Positions 58,301-64,000 of a stretch of 64,000 bases of DNA are shown here, piece by piece (position 1 is the first letter of the stretch; every line of letters begins with the position of its first letter). The notes beneath the pieces are model-generated. The model was not told where the DNA came from and ran no database searches. It worked only from the letters and a program-made list of their open reading frames with translations. A program made the position numbers and the translations under genes. The stretch spans positions 45,046 through 109,045 of the forward strand of contig JADDOH010004035.1 in NCBI GenBank assembly GCA_016648135.1, written 5' to 3'. The stretch is from Agrypnia vestita. Its lineage: Eukaryota > Arthropoda > Insecta > Trichoptera > Phryganeidae.

Positions 58301-61300
58301 CAGAGGTTAAAGACCTTTAGTTCTGACATGATAATTCAATACATATCCAGTCAAATTCTTATTTCATACAAACAGACATACGTTATGAATATATTCAGGT
58401 AATACAAACCTTGCAGCTAAAATAAGGATGACTGCTCCAACAACATAGAATTGTGAGTCGTCTGCTAGGTACCAACTCCACAGCATACACTAGAATGTAC
58501 ATTATGCCTTGTTATTACTAGATTGAAAAAAATGTGTACATAGTCGGTAAAATACAATAATGGTATGCGGTTCTCAGTCCAGTGGACGCGACGCTGGTTT
58601 GTTATTTGAGGTCATAATAAATCAATGCATGTAATTTACTCGAGTCTGGATATTTTTGTGATATGTTTCGACACAGTCATTAAGTCGAATGGGCTATTTG
58701 AGTAATAAATAAATTAAAATTTTAAAATAATGAATCAATAATACCCAAATCATGAGGATTCCGGATTTGTATAAGTGTATTTAAAATACATACATCATTC
58801 ATTAATATGCCTTTTGTACTATTGTATAATAATTGTCACATACATTTTCATATTAGAAATCATTGACTACTTAGGCTCGGTTGCGCCAGCAGAAGTAAAT
58901 TTGGTTCGAGTAACATTGACCCGAGTAACTTTTTTTACCCTCAGCTCAGAGTAAACTCGATTTCGGGTTGCACAAACAGCTTTTTTACCGCTGTCAAACC
59001 AATCATAAGGCTAATAGAGCGCCAAGCGGAATAAACCTCAAATACCGCATTTGTCTATGGAATTTGATTTATTTCAGTTTTTTACCACTGGCAATACGTA
59101 CTTTTGCGGTTCAAAACCAGTTCAAACAAACCACTTAATTCTATAAAACAAACCAAACAAACGTCAAACCATCGCTAAAATAACGCGAAATTAAAAGATT
59201 CATTTTAATATTTACAAATTTCAATACGAAAATGACAGCGACAAAATTCAAATGACAAGTACCTATATGGATAAATGTCACATTTTCAAATCAGCTGTGA
59301 GAGGACGGCCATTTTTTTTACCAACGTTTTTACCTTTACCCATCTATCTTGGAGAGTAAAAAAAAGTTACTCAGATGTATGTACTTCGGCGAGTTAAATA
59401 TTTTTACCATAGATGGCGCAACCCGTTTTAGTAAAAAACGTTACTCAAGTAACTTTTTTACTAAAACTTTACCTTTACTTTGGATGGCGCAACCGGGCCT
59501 TACTGTTAGTTATGAGAAAAGTAAGCGTTATGGAAGCAAGCTTAAAGCAATCATAGAGAAATTAAACATTGAGCGGAGTTTATCTTCATGATACAGCTCT
59601 AAACTCTCAGATCTTTTGATCATGATCACATACGAGGACACCATGGATTAAAATATTGGTAATCCAAATTGGTGGAAGGAGTCAGCTCTTGTGGATCGTC
59701 ACACAACACACAATAGACTGACCTGGTTAAAACTTTGGCCTATAGGGAGATGATTCATGCTGACTCAACATGATTTTGGTGTCGTGCATACATGACCCAA
59801 TTCAGTGTTGCAATAATGTCAAGTCGACAAAATAAATTTGATTGGTGGGTCATGCAGTGTTGTGTTCTAATCATAATTTTTCTGAGTCAAGTCAAACAAG
59901 GAGTTCAATAGAATAAGGACACAATACTAATAAAAACAAAGATAATGCAGCATAAGCAACCTTGCATAAATGACACAGAGAGGGTATGTATAGGAGCTGG
60001 AACCCAAAGAAGGAGTAGATCGTCATTCATCATGAAGCCTTCACAGTAGACCGACCGCCAGCCTTGCTATATTCTCATCTCGGGAAGACCTCCTGCTGAG
60101 TGTGTTCTCAGTCTTGTGCTTTTATTTTACTTGTGAGAAATAGACTCATGTCTTTCATTCTATGATCTCACCACTTCCCTAAAGATCTAAAACATTATAA
60201 ATAATACCGGCCAGAGCTGGTGACAGCAAATCATCCACCCTGTCATCCGTACTAACTAGTCCCAGTTCCAAGACCACAACTAAGAATTGAGAGTAAAACA
60301 GATGAACAAGATTAAATATTTTATTTTCTTACCATTTCTTCAACAGGGAAGAGAGTATTGATGTAGAGAACATTCCTCCACCAGTAGTTGGGGCAGTTGA
60401 CGTGGTCCTGGGTTGGTGGTTCAAACACAGAATTGTAGTAAAACCACTTCATTGAGACTTCCACAACTCCGAGCATGAACATGTACGGTACTGTTAATCT
60501 AAATATCAAAAATATTATGTATTGTTAATCTAAGAAAATTTGGATTGATGGAAAAGTTAGATGGGTCACATTGTGCATTTTTAATAGTAATAGTCAAAAC
60601 ATTATTTATTTTTTTTATTTAATGGTCAAACCATTATTTTAAATGGTTATACATGTTATTGTTATATATTAATGGAACCGGATTATATTGATGATGTCTG
60701 TCCAATTTTTAAAAATAAGTTAGGTACCAATCATCGAACAATCAGATACAAATCTCAAATTACGGTTATTGTGTAACCAGTCAAAATAACATCAGTTTTT
60801 AACAAGTTAAGGTTGTTATTACGGTCGTTAGACATATTTAACTATAACTGGTTGCAGATATTTTATACGCAGAGGCAGAGGCCTCTGCGGGTAAAGGTCG
60901 TCTTCCTGATGACGTTGAATAAGCATTCAACGAAACGTCGAGAATCGTTTCTGGGAAAAACATACGGTTCATATAAAATATCCGCAACCAGTTACAGTTA
61001 AATAGTTTTTAACAATTTTATGTTATTTTAATAAAACATATTGAGAACAAAGTAATGTTTTGCCAATCTGAGTTTGTCTATATTTCTTTTATTATCAAAC
61101 GTGTGTGTTTTGGATAAAATACTTTTAACAGACAAAAAATGTTTGAAAAATCAAAAGCAGTTTTACAATGTGTCGTGCCTAGCAGCAAATGCTACCAAAT
61201 AACAAATGTTCAGAAATTGATACCTCGCAAATCTGTAGGCCAGAAGACCGATGAACTGCAGCGTGCCAGAGGTGAAACCTTTCGTTCCTTGAGTCAACCT

Positions 61301-63396
61301 TTCGAGACTTCCCTTGGCATTGGTGCGGAAGTAAATGTAGGAAACGAGGATCCCGCTGAAAGTGTAAATTAAAGTGATTGTACTGATTACTCTTACGTTA
61401 ATAGAATGCTAAATGTTAATATTAATTCTTCATGTTTATGTAGAAATAAGTATCAGATCATTCATTTATCCTAATAAATATTGATGAAAGGCTTTTTAAC
61501 ATTATTATTATTGCTTTAGTATATATAAACAGTTTTGCCGTCATGCACTTTGCATCTGGATATTCTCCTCCAGAAGTCCTCAGTATATAAAGATTCACAT
61601 ATAATATTACCAGTAGATACAGAGTATTGAACTTCACACACTCATGAGCTGAGCATATCTCCTGTTCCACAAAAATGAATTTTCCTTTCACATAATGCAA
61701 ACATTCTGTGAATTTAGAATTTATAACAATCATAGAATTTTATTACAATCTCGTGGCATGTACGTTTATTGCAGTATTGAAAGAAAAAGGGTAGCAAAAT
61801 CATTTAAAACTATCTTATCACACTGCCTTTTTTATAGGGATATTAAGCAGAGACACTATTCTGTCTTGGTGTTATTACTAATCATGCCTCGAACATTTTA
61901 ATGCATCTTCTATATACATACATGTTTTAATACAGTTAAATATGTGCACACGATCTAATAACGTTCTCTTTGAAATACCTTATGCAGAAGAATGTATCAA
62001 CACTGAAGGCTCCATTTGTTACCGACTGGAAAAGGAACTCTTTCTCCACCTCCTTTCTGAGTTCCGTGTTGTCCGAATACTTGAAGGCCACAATACACGC
62101 GTGACCTAGTATAACCCAGGCCATGGAGATGCTGCGCAATCCGTGGATTGTAGGAATAGTATCATTACCGACTGTCTGGTCACATATCGTCTTCATGTTG
62201 GATATCACAGAGAATGATAGGATCAGTTCTGAGAAGATATCTGTAAATTTAAAATAATAAATTGTACATATTTAGCTTTTAATTTAAAACACTTTGATAA
62301 AAAATTTCTCACATTTTTATGATCATTCTATTATGGTCAATGTCCAGAGACGAGGTAAGACTCAAATTCGCATTAAAAAATTATCTTACATGAGAGATGG
62401 GCCAATAGAATAGGATTTATTAAAGAGAGCATTAAAAATGGTAGAACACCATCATTCTAAATCAAATATTATAAATTAACAGCTCAGACGTAACTAGCAT
62501 TGAAATAGTCTAGAATTTGTTTTTGAATAGATGCAACAGTTCCAGATTACCGTTGTAATCGAGTAGAGAAGATTTACATGTTTCGGATTTGTTTTGTAGA
62601 TCCTAGCGGGGTGCCTAAATTGATCTTAATTTAATACATAGTTGGAATCAACTATTAAAGTAAGATCCCAAACTATAAGAAAGTCAAAACTGCAGAACAT
62701 GAAATTGACATTAAAGGATGAGGAAGGGCTGTCGAGAGCCACGGTTAATGGAAGAGTTTCGTGCTAGGGAACAGATGATACAGGAAAAGAAGAAGAATTC
62801 ATCTTACTTAAGATCTTAAATCATCTCTATTTTTATAATATTTTCTTAGTGGAATAAAAACACATCTATACTAATATATAAAAAGGTAAAGTTTGTATAT
62901 TTGTAAGTTTGGATGTAGGAGGTAATCTCCGAAACTACTCATCCGATTTCAAAAATTCTTTCACCAATGTTTAGAATGGACCTTTAGGGTGGACAAAGGC
63001 TATATATTATCTCTTAAAATAAAAGGACTTTTCGTGGTGACCTACTTTACAACTAAAGTCGACGAAAAAATGATCAAGCGATGCGTTTTTTACGAATGCT
63101 GCCTTAACGGTAAGAAATATTTAAATACTTTCTCAAGGGAAGTTGTAGAACTCAAAAAGTTCTTTAAAAAAGTCCGTGACGACATATATCTATATGTTAA
63201 GGTTAATACACAAATTACTCAAAATCTACGCGTGCGAGGCCGCGCGGGTAAGTTAGTTATTTTATAAAGCAGTAAATTATGAACATACTCAGCTGTGTCG
63301 CTTCCTCTGTAGGCGGCATCTCAATGTTAAGTCGCTCCTCCGAGTTGTTATTATTATTGTTGCTAATGCTGTTGTTGAGGCTGTAGACAGATTTGC
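46176..63396 (-). CDS. Acyltransferase-3 / nose resistant to fluoxetine-6-like gene A (nine exons, 5' end off the window)
   Basis: A spliced minus-strand gene. Exons, in transcription order: 63396-63289, 62240-61979, 61355-61224, 60498-60333, 58489-58410, 56990-56765, 55885-55711, 54323-54181 and 46304-46176. They sum to 1421 nt and join in one frame of about 473 codons, every border using AG/GT with matching phases. The product is a multi-pass membrane acyltransferase of the NRF-6 family. Landmarks: IHGLRSISMAWVILGHA (the conserved start of the acyltransferase-3 domain, with the family His), GAFSVDTFFCISGILVSY across an exon joint, CPNYWWRNVLYINTLFPVEE, CMLWSWYLADDSQFYVVGA, RLGPYLVGMAAGWLLF, YPFSRVTYCAYLVHPVVIRY and SLAFEAPVVTMLKI. 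Such proteins act in gut or epidermal epithelia in lipid and drug uptake; the precise substrate here is unknown. The amino-terminal NRF region with its signal peptide must be upstream, beyond 64 kb. Introns are full of repeats; the last, 7.9 kb, holds a complete retrotransposon. Confidence 0.9.
46305..46748 (-). other. Gene A last intron, 3' part
   Basis: AT-rich; ends at the retrotransposon target site (duplication copy 46737-46748). Confidence 0.6.
46916..48406 (+). CDS. Retrotransposon ORF1 (Gag-like, zinc knuckles)
   Basis: A 496-residue nucleic-acid-binding protein that would package element RNA. The first 110 residues are Pro/Ser-rich and disordered, with a DPP repeat at residues 7-15 and a basic KKRKIEKR stretch. 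A PRE_C2HC/RRM-like region follows (about 115-260, with YKISVEFESG and RLGLVRGISVDLSEEE). Three CCHC knuckles lie at about 266-322: CYNCLRYGHSKVTC (CX2CX4HX4C), CFKCGENHLTNQC (CX2CX3HX4C) and CVNCSGNHTATSFSC (CX2CX3HX6C). The third spacing is usual for Jockey/I-group ORF1. The rest is Ser/Pro/Asn-rich. The start is the first ATG after the 5' UTR. The end overlaps ORF2 by 41 nt. Frames at 47235-47510 and 47928-48284 are shadows. Confidence 0.9.
   Translation: MEDLRPPDPPDPPDPHPSPSTIRGISRFPLEDSDSSEDSSFSAFKKRKIEKRSSKIRPKPSTIVASPPISPTPSIIPALEPSSAPQGPLPHPQLLYSDSAVSPFLVYVQRTERGTIHPIDFGKHILQQKTKGIRPDGIKAEGRYKISVEFESGALANNFVSSFTNSQNNKFKAYVPSFNVTRLGLVRGISVDLSEEEIISYISTSQNIGKVVKARRLNYKDTSSGTVTWKPSQTVVLTFEGQTLPSHVYLLYNSLPVELYTFPTIQCYNCLRYGHSKVTCRSSPRCFKCGENHLTNQCPNPPDVPTCVNCSGNHTATSFSCPELTRQKNIKQYMAANNASYFQASKIFSISKKSFANVSSQPPVTQTPQSCLFTPNLPATSFRKTVYHNPKSKVPSSPGYDRQGHNDQLFSYSSNPSNVITSNISQPTKTPTLPPSTPLSNAISNENSSFIQTLLMILINLISNSNSLPSNAASIISSLNSLHNGLRCSNPSVEQP
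48366..52064 (+). CDS. Retrotransposon ORF2 (endonuclease, reverse transcriptase, RNase H)
   Basis: A 1232-residue polyprotein for target-primed reverse transcription. Residues 1-225: AP-like endonuclease with LQWNSRS, ISETWF (catalytic Glu), GDFNAHSQSWG and SSDHFPI at about 205-210. Reverse transcriptase about 450-740: SSPGLDKISY, FIDIRGAYDN (first catalytic Asp), GLPQGSVLSPLLYSLF at about 619 and QYADDIAIY at about 651, followed by KFLGIIFNRKLNW. RNase H about 945-1070: FTDGSKLQATG, TAECLAIREAL, LSDSLSSLLKI and IPSHVGIPGNEMVDSLAKN; all the acidic positions expected are present. A C-terminal CxCxxxxxxxxHxxxxC finger lies at about 1165-1180 (CECGQEEEDLNHLFFNC). No stop or frameshift interrupts it. 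ORF2 is in the +1 frame relative to ORF1, with its ATG inside the ORF1 end. Confidence 0.92.
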   Translation: MASDVQILQWNSRSAVCNKHEIVSLLKTYNIDIAAISETWFKQNYLFKIPGFSCLRDDRPDGKGGVALLIKNSFSFSQIPLPSFPSFQIVGAKVNDVGYVSVYCPPNGTFDIDAWNSVISLLPSSFFILGDFNAHSQSWGSAFCDRSGTNIISFIDDNNLIILNDGSPTRFSSPSQRASAVDLSICSNSLAASTSWSILGDPHSSDHFPIILSFVSKSPKSPVKRVPKFNFKKANWNHFRELLESSTAPLPLHITSEEIQSTFSQLISIIQHAADKSIPKSNPNPKFPASPPWWDEECTQAVRRRKTAISTYKKDMSMANYLVVKKTQAQTKKFLRKKKRKGWQQFCTSISPTTPISTVWTMIRKYRSSFIPSVKRSSNNLWLGVFADNLAPPHVPHISESPSLTHFSSPTSWLDAPFAIQELTYPLQNLKNSSPGLDKISYIMIQHFPTSTLNYYLFVINKIFETGQIPEEWKAQLVLPILKPNKDPDFGCSYRPIALSSCMLKVVEHMIKNRIDWYAEHNELLSSSQFGFRKKKSVFDNLSILTSDIRISLSLGKCTAAAFIDIRGAYDNVSPILLKYKLIKLGLPLKLVQLVFNILCERTILIDGPSHKLIRNLWKGLPQGSVLSPLLYSLFTADLEESIREICSILQYADDIAIYCSDKDIHVALKKLARALSGLNSWLISNGLEMAPSKSQAIVFSRKHRISQTCVTFDGFSIPLANEIKFLGIIFNRKLNWASQVNSMVSKCETKLNLLRATSGVWWGSHPLTLKLMYNAFIRNHIDYASFLLDPLPKYLGIKLDKIQSKCLRLIIGAMRSSPINALQVETLEPPLAIRRQYLADNFTIKCFRVPNHPILAISQSLLDLTKSSAYWKGKTPPLLTRSFSRLGSFIPRVQSNPVLPIYKFPFSNHIFSPKVISLGIDKFTPNPKRIFSEIINKEWYGWTQIFTDGSKLQATGCTGAAFYCPNDGIQGIFQLPKETSIFTAECLAIREALKSCKPKQSKKCLILSDSLSSLLKIKSSPFRHPDDQICMEIRSIIHDLSLDKFEIVLAWIPSHVGIPGNEMVDSLAKNAISQGDATFSTIPVSDLFNITRNDAALQWQSHWDLTKMSKGRHYAAIQPLIPSRTWFHRIRLSKRETSMVCRMRLGHCSIRLHLAKIHVLNSSICECGQEEEDLNHLFFNCILNVGTQSLLQDLADLNVPFPTNIQLLLTDCRREVLKVLLRFLESNCIEL
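52175..52224. other. Short spacer between two elements
   Basis: Fifty bases of intron between the retrotransposon and the next inverted-repeat element. Confidence 0.5.
52225..52782. mobile_element. pogo/Tigger-like MITE
   Basis: The left end TACAATAGAATCTCATTAAT and the complement of the right end TACAGTCAAACCTCATTAAT form terminal inverted repeats, with more AATTCGAAATTC-type matches inward. Both ends lie at TA, the target of the Tc1/mariner/pogo superfamily, and CAGT..AACCTC.TTAATTCG is the typical pogo/Tigger end. The plus frame at 52204-52503 is a chance frame across it. Confidence 0.65.
52807..53045 (+). mobile_element. Fold-back retroelement, family C copy 1, with 12-bp target duplication
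   Basis: AAATTTGAATAC is exact at 52807-52818 and 53034-53045. The 215-bp insert has arms GTATATGTGACCTCTCTGGC (on to CAATGT) and the complement of ACGTTGGCCAGAGAGGTCAC. Its centre holds three copies of CATCAGCCCTGATGATG in 20-bp tandem units. The outer CCTTAGGTTTCACGGCCGTT and TCTGTGTATAGTTTTCT are shared with 56086-56201. Target duplication length and the ribozyme-like core suggest a Penelope-like or retrozyme-like element. Confidence 0.7.
52897..52994 (+). ncRNA. Hammerhead-like core (candidate, probably inactive)
   Basis: CTGATGA at 52956-52962, stem II GGACCC/GGGATCC with one bulged A around a TGCAAT loop, then GAAAC at 52983-52987. Candidate stem III is 52897-52905 (GGCCAATGT) with 52986-52994 (ACGTTGGCC), 9 bp including one wobble. 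The base expected at the cleavage site is G (52906), which breaks the NUH rule, and stem I is poor. Confidence 0.35.
53046..54180 (-). other. Gene A last intron, 5' part
   Basis: AT-rich. A 15-bp inverted repeat (CTTCAATAACTCATC/GATGAGTTATTGAGC) lies near 53911-53964. The string TAGTTTGCAGTAAAA..GACACGCACAATTAGAAAAG at 53763-53803 recurs at 54588-54628, on the other side of the next exon. Confidence 0.5.
54181..54323 (-). CDS. Gene A exon (eighth visible)
   Basis: Acceptor TTTACAG|GATACAT and donor ATG|GTAAGT; 143 nt, entered with one base from the previous exon and left in phase 0. Reads GYINTLLSATILYPFSRVTY, CAYLVHPVVIRYLAMQMDHP and FHLGKSMM. Equivalent to 39811-39953 of gene B. Confidence 0.9.
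54774..54994. mobile_element. Inverted-repeat element (GTCC..TACTGTC..ATCTGCAAAAA)
   Basis: The left GTCCTAACATATACTGTCGA, on to ATCTGCAAAAA and CAATTTACTCTACATTTTCG, and the complement of the right GTCCCTATGTATACTGTCAA, on to ATCTGCAAAAA and CAATTTACTCTATGTTTTCG, form arms of about 85 bp. A partial relative sits at 41161-41250. Confidence 0.65.
55203..55626. mobile_element. MITE, TGCAGTGAG family, copy 2, with embedded CTGT repeat
   Basis: The left TATAGCAGGCGCGTGCAGTG, on to CATTGAAGCATGACTT, and the complement of the right TATACAGCAGAGGTGTGCAG, on to CATTGAAGCATGACATT, form arms of about 40 bp. It encloses the CTGT-cored repeat 55338-55535 and ends 84 bp short of the exon at 55711. Related end sequence at 18694-18886. 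Confidence 0.6.
55338..55535. repeat. CTGT-cored dispersed repeat, copy 3
   Basis: AATAATTTCGTTGTCTGTCT, CCGTCTGTCTGTTC, CATGTAACGTCAGTAATTTC, then GGAACCGACATGTAAAAGTA and GTCATTTTTGACGAGTTACA. Same order as 30458-30835 but shorter. Confidence 0.6.
55711..55885 (-). CDS. Gene A exon (seventh visible)
   Basis: Acceptor TTTTCCCAG|ATCGTGG, phase 0; donor TATGGAG|GTGGGA leaves one base. Reads IVVIAGWLLSSLALLCLVYG, LYNTQLSPLAAAAYSSLSHT and TWALAVAWIVVACSTGYG: two membrane helices and the AWIV.AC..GYGG motif of the family. A nearer GT (TCCACAG|GTTATGG) is rejected because it would break the phase of the next exon. Confidence 0.88.
55886..56764 (-). other. Intron with a short fold-back insertion
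   Basis: Holds the element at 56072-56215; otherwise AT-rich. Confidence 0.5.
56072..56215 (-). mobile_element. Fold-back retroelement, family C copy 2, with 14-bp target duplication
   Basis: TTGCCACGAGACAT is exact at 56072-56085 and 56202-56215. The 116-bp insert has 30-bp perfect inverted arms (56087-56116 and 56139-56168, CTTCTGTGTATAGTTTTCTG, on to GGATATTCTG). It ends in the complement of CCTTAGGTTTTCACGGCCGT and TCAGAATCTTCTG, shared with 52819-53033. It lacks the tandem CTGATGA part. Orientation is given relative to copy 1. Confidence 0.75.
56765..56990 (-). CDS. Gene A exon (sixth visible)
   Basis: Acceptor GATTTCAG|TCACTTC completes a Ser codon; donor TCCAAG|GTATAA, phase 0. Reads HFKTAAVTFALFLVSSWFTT, GYIAWSNNHMPSTDDPLALF, DKIYDKPWTRLGPYLVGMAA and GWLLFKTNCRIRMSK: two helices around a loop, with the conserved W.R.GPYLVG motif. 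Confidence 0.9.
56991..58409 (-). other. Intron; includes a GC-richer patch of unknown origin
   Basis: 57836-58030 is GC- and CpG-richer than the rest (CTAGGGGACAAATTACG at its left edge). The plus frame 57901-58200 has no recognised domain. It may be an incomplete DNA element; no matching second end was found. Confidence 0.35.
58410..58489 (-). CDS. Gene A exon (fifth visible)
   Basis: Acceptor ATTCTAG|TGTATGC, phase 0; donor GCAAG|GTTTGT leaves two bases. Encodes CMLWSWYLADDSQFYVVGAV, ILILAA: the W.WYL..D.QFYV signature of the family, leading into a membrane helix. At 80 nt it is the smallest visible exon. Confidence 0.88.
58490..60332 (-). other. Intron containing a Harbinger-type MITE
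   Basis: Holds the element at 58871-59502. The region 59600-60300 shows no exon or clear repeat. Confidence 0.5.
58871..59502. mobile_element. Harbinger-type MITE with TTA target duplication
   Basis: The left end GGCTCGGTTGCGCCA (58874) and the complement of the right end GGCCCGGTTGCGCCA (59499) differ by one base. AAGTAAA and GTTACT(C)GAGTAAC motifs follow on both sides. TTA flanks both ends (58871-58873, 59500-59502), the usual PIF/Harbinger duplication. No transposase; the frame at 59349-59591 is chance. Confidence 0.75.
60333..60498 (-). CDS. Gene A exon (fourth visible)
   Basis: Acceptor ATATTTAG|ATTAACA completes an Arg codon; donor GAAATG|GTAAGA, phase 0. Reads LTVPYMFMLGVVEVSMKWFY, YNSVFEPPTQDHVNCPNYWW and RNVLYINTLFPVEEM. 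CxxYWWRNxLYINTLFPxEEM is a strongly conserved family block. Confidence 0.92.
60499..61223 (-). other. Intron with fold-back retroelement copy
   Basis: Holds the element at 60794-61015. The frames at 60813-61001 and 61139-61372 on the plus strand are shadows. Confidence 0.5.
60794..61015 (+). mobile_element. Fold-back retroelement, family A copy 2, with 12-bp target duplication
   Basis: AGTTTTTAACAA is exact at 60794-60805 and 61004-61015. The 198-bp insert begins GTTAAGGTTGTTATTACGGT and ends GCAACCAGTTACAGTTAAAT, like 2510-2771. The inner part holds CTGATGA (60906-60912), a stem CGTTGAAT/ATTCAACG and GAAAC (60932-60936). The left copy of the CGACGTTTCG arm present in copy 1 is replaced here by a GCAGAGGCAGAGGCCTCTGC palindrome. 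Confidence 0.75.
61224..61355 (-). CDS. Gene A exon (third visible)
   Basis: Acceptor CACTTTCAG|CGGGATC completes a Ser codon; donor GCGAG|GTATCA leaves two bases. Reads GILVSYIYFRTNAKGSLERL, TQGTKGFTSGTLQFIGLLAY and RFA. Joined to the previous exon it gives FFCISGILVSY, the second membrane segment of the acyltransferase domain. Confidence 0.9.
61356..61978 (-). other. Intron, AT-rich
   Basis: No repeat recognised. The frames at 61458-61733 and 61695-61901 are unrecognised. Confidence 0.5.
61979..62240 (-). CDS. Gene A exon (second visible), start of acyltransferase-3 domain
   Basis: Acceptor AATTTACAG|ATATCTT; donor GCATAAG|GTATTT. Reads IFSELILSFSVISNMKTICD, QTVGNDTIPTIHGLRSISMA, WVILGHACIVAFKYSDNTEL, RKEVEKEFLFQSVTNGAFSV and DTFFCI. 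IHGLRSISMAWVILGH is the defining entry motif, with the His of the helix thought to be catalytic or structural in the family. Confidence 0.92.
62241..63288 (-). other. Intron with a Helitron-like repeat
   Basis: Holds the repeat at 62865-63256. Confidence 0.5.
62865..63256 (+). mobile_element. Lepidopteran interspersed repeat, Helitron-like ends
   Basis: Begins (A)TCTATACTAATATATAAA, then GTAATCTCCGAAACTACTCA and CCGATTTCAAAAATTCTTTC, and closes with GAGGCCGCGCGGGTAAGTTA before a T. This layout, from 'tactaatat..' through 'aactact..ccgattt.aaaaattctttcac' to a GC-rich 'gccgcgcgggt..' end, is a very common moth and butterfly repeat. The TC start after A and near-CTAG end before T suggest a Helitron-type element. 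The frame 62989-63267 is chance. Confidence 0.45.
63289..63396 (-). CDS. Gene A exon (first visible)
   Basis: Acceptor TTTGTTTCAG|GCAAATC; donor CAGCTGA|GTATGT. Reads (G)KSVYSLNNSISNNNNNNSEE, RLNIEMPPTEEATQL: a hydrophilic, Asn-rich cytosolic linker between the off-window amino-terminal part and the acyltransferase domain. Assigned because its phase joins exactly to 62240. Confidence 0.75.
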   Translation of the reverse strand, partial: ANLSTASTTALATIIITTRRSDLTLRCRLQRKRHS

Positions 63397-64000
63397 CTGA
63401 AACAAAAAATATTAATCACTTGCACAAAGATTGAAATTATTTTAATATTTATACAGTCAATTATGGCGAACTTTGTCCATATAATCAAAAACCAGTTGCT
63501 TATAATTTGGTGAGTGAGTTGTGATAGAGGTTACTATATTGGAAGGATGAAAGAAGAAGACTGACCCTATCAATGGCTTCTTCCGGTGTTCTATGAAGTA
63601 AGACACAATAGGTATGTACGAAAAATACTCACAGGGGGCATTTACTCAGTTTATTAATGCAAAATTTAAATAGTTTTGATTAATAGTTAATAAGTGAGCG
63701 TATGGTGATGGCATTCCTTCCACAATCATGGAAGGAATGCCATTACCATTAATCTTATATCTGCTGGAATACTGGGTTTAACAGACCCCTTTCGTAGAAA
63801 TTCTAGCTTACATCAAAACAGTAAGTGCACGCCAGTGCATAATATGTACATATTGATTTTTTTCTAAAGATACTATCAAAATATAATAATTTTGTTGTTT
63901 GTCTGTCCATAACGTCCGCAACTTCGTACATATATTATTTTTAATAATTTTTAATTTTCTCTACACAAATCTATATCGTTTGGCAGATCTGACCCAAATA
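63397..64000 (-). other. Intron, running off the window
   Basis: No further exon seen. It contains a hairpin with 18-bp arms (63704-63721 and 63730-63747, GGTGATGGCATTCCTTCC and its near complement) and a short CTGT-type repeat at 63885-63945. Confidence 0.5.
63885..63945. repeat. CTGT-cored dispersed repeat, copy 4 (short)
   Basis: ATAATAATTTTGTTGTTTGT, CTGTCCATAACGTCCGCAAC, TTCG: shortened relative of 30458, 32495 and 55338. Confidence 0.45.

Overview
The window looks like nuclear DNA of an insect, most likely a moth or butterfly (Lepidoptera). It is AT-rich with GC islands, the genes have introns with GT/AG borders, and it is crowded with non-LTR retrotransposon ends (RTE-, Jockey- and I-like), short inverted-repeat elements, tRNA-derived repeats and the many short 'taggtacctacct' runs common in lepidopteran genomes. 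The order is inferred from style and gene content, not proven.

Left part (1-20.6 kb): no host protein-coding gene is recognisable. It holds AT-rich noncoding DNA, fold-back elements, decayed RTE-like fragments (11-13, 15.6 and 17 kb), one retroelement nested in another (15.5-16.3 kb), two copies of a tRNA-derived SINE and several GC islands. Centre-left (20.6-21.4 kb): a GC-rich promoter-like stretch leads into the first coding exon of ovo/shavenbaby, recognised by its MPKIFLIKNRL start; the rest of that gene is not in the window. Middle (21.4-39.8 kb): noncoding DNA with a Harbinger-like element carrying part of a MADF domain, a 5'-truncated Jockey copy, more RTE debris and small inverted-repeat elements.

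Right part: two related membrane acyltransferase genes of the nose resistant to fluoxetine-6 (nrf-6)/acyltransferase-3 family point at each other tail to tail. The plus-strand copy shows only its last two exons (39811-39953, 40726-40863). The minus-strand copy shows nine exons from 63396 down to 46176; its amino-terminal exons lie beyond the right edge. Joining the nine exons keeps one open frame with matching splice phases. The penultimate exon is 143 nt with the same phases in both genes, so they are duplicates. The last intron of the minus gene contains an apparently intact 5.4-kb I-like retrotransposon in antisense orientation (46749-52164) with two open frames, a poly(A) tail and a 10-12 bp target duplication.

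The most unusual small-scale signal is two families of short fold-back repeats (2.5 and 60.8 kb; 52.8 and 56.1 kb). Three of the four copies have exact 12-14 bp target duplications, and three carry a CTGATGA-stem-GAAAC core like a hammerhead ribozyme. This combination suggests non-autonomous, Penelope-like or retrozyme-like retroelements.
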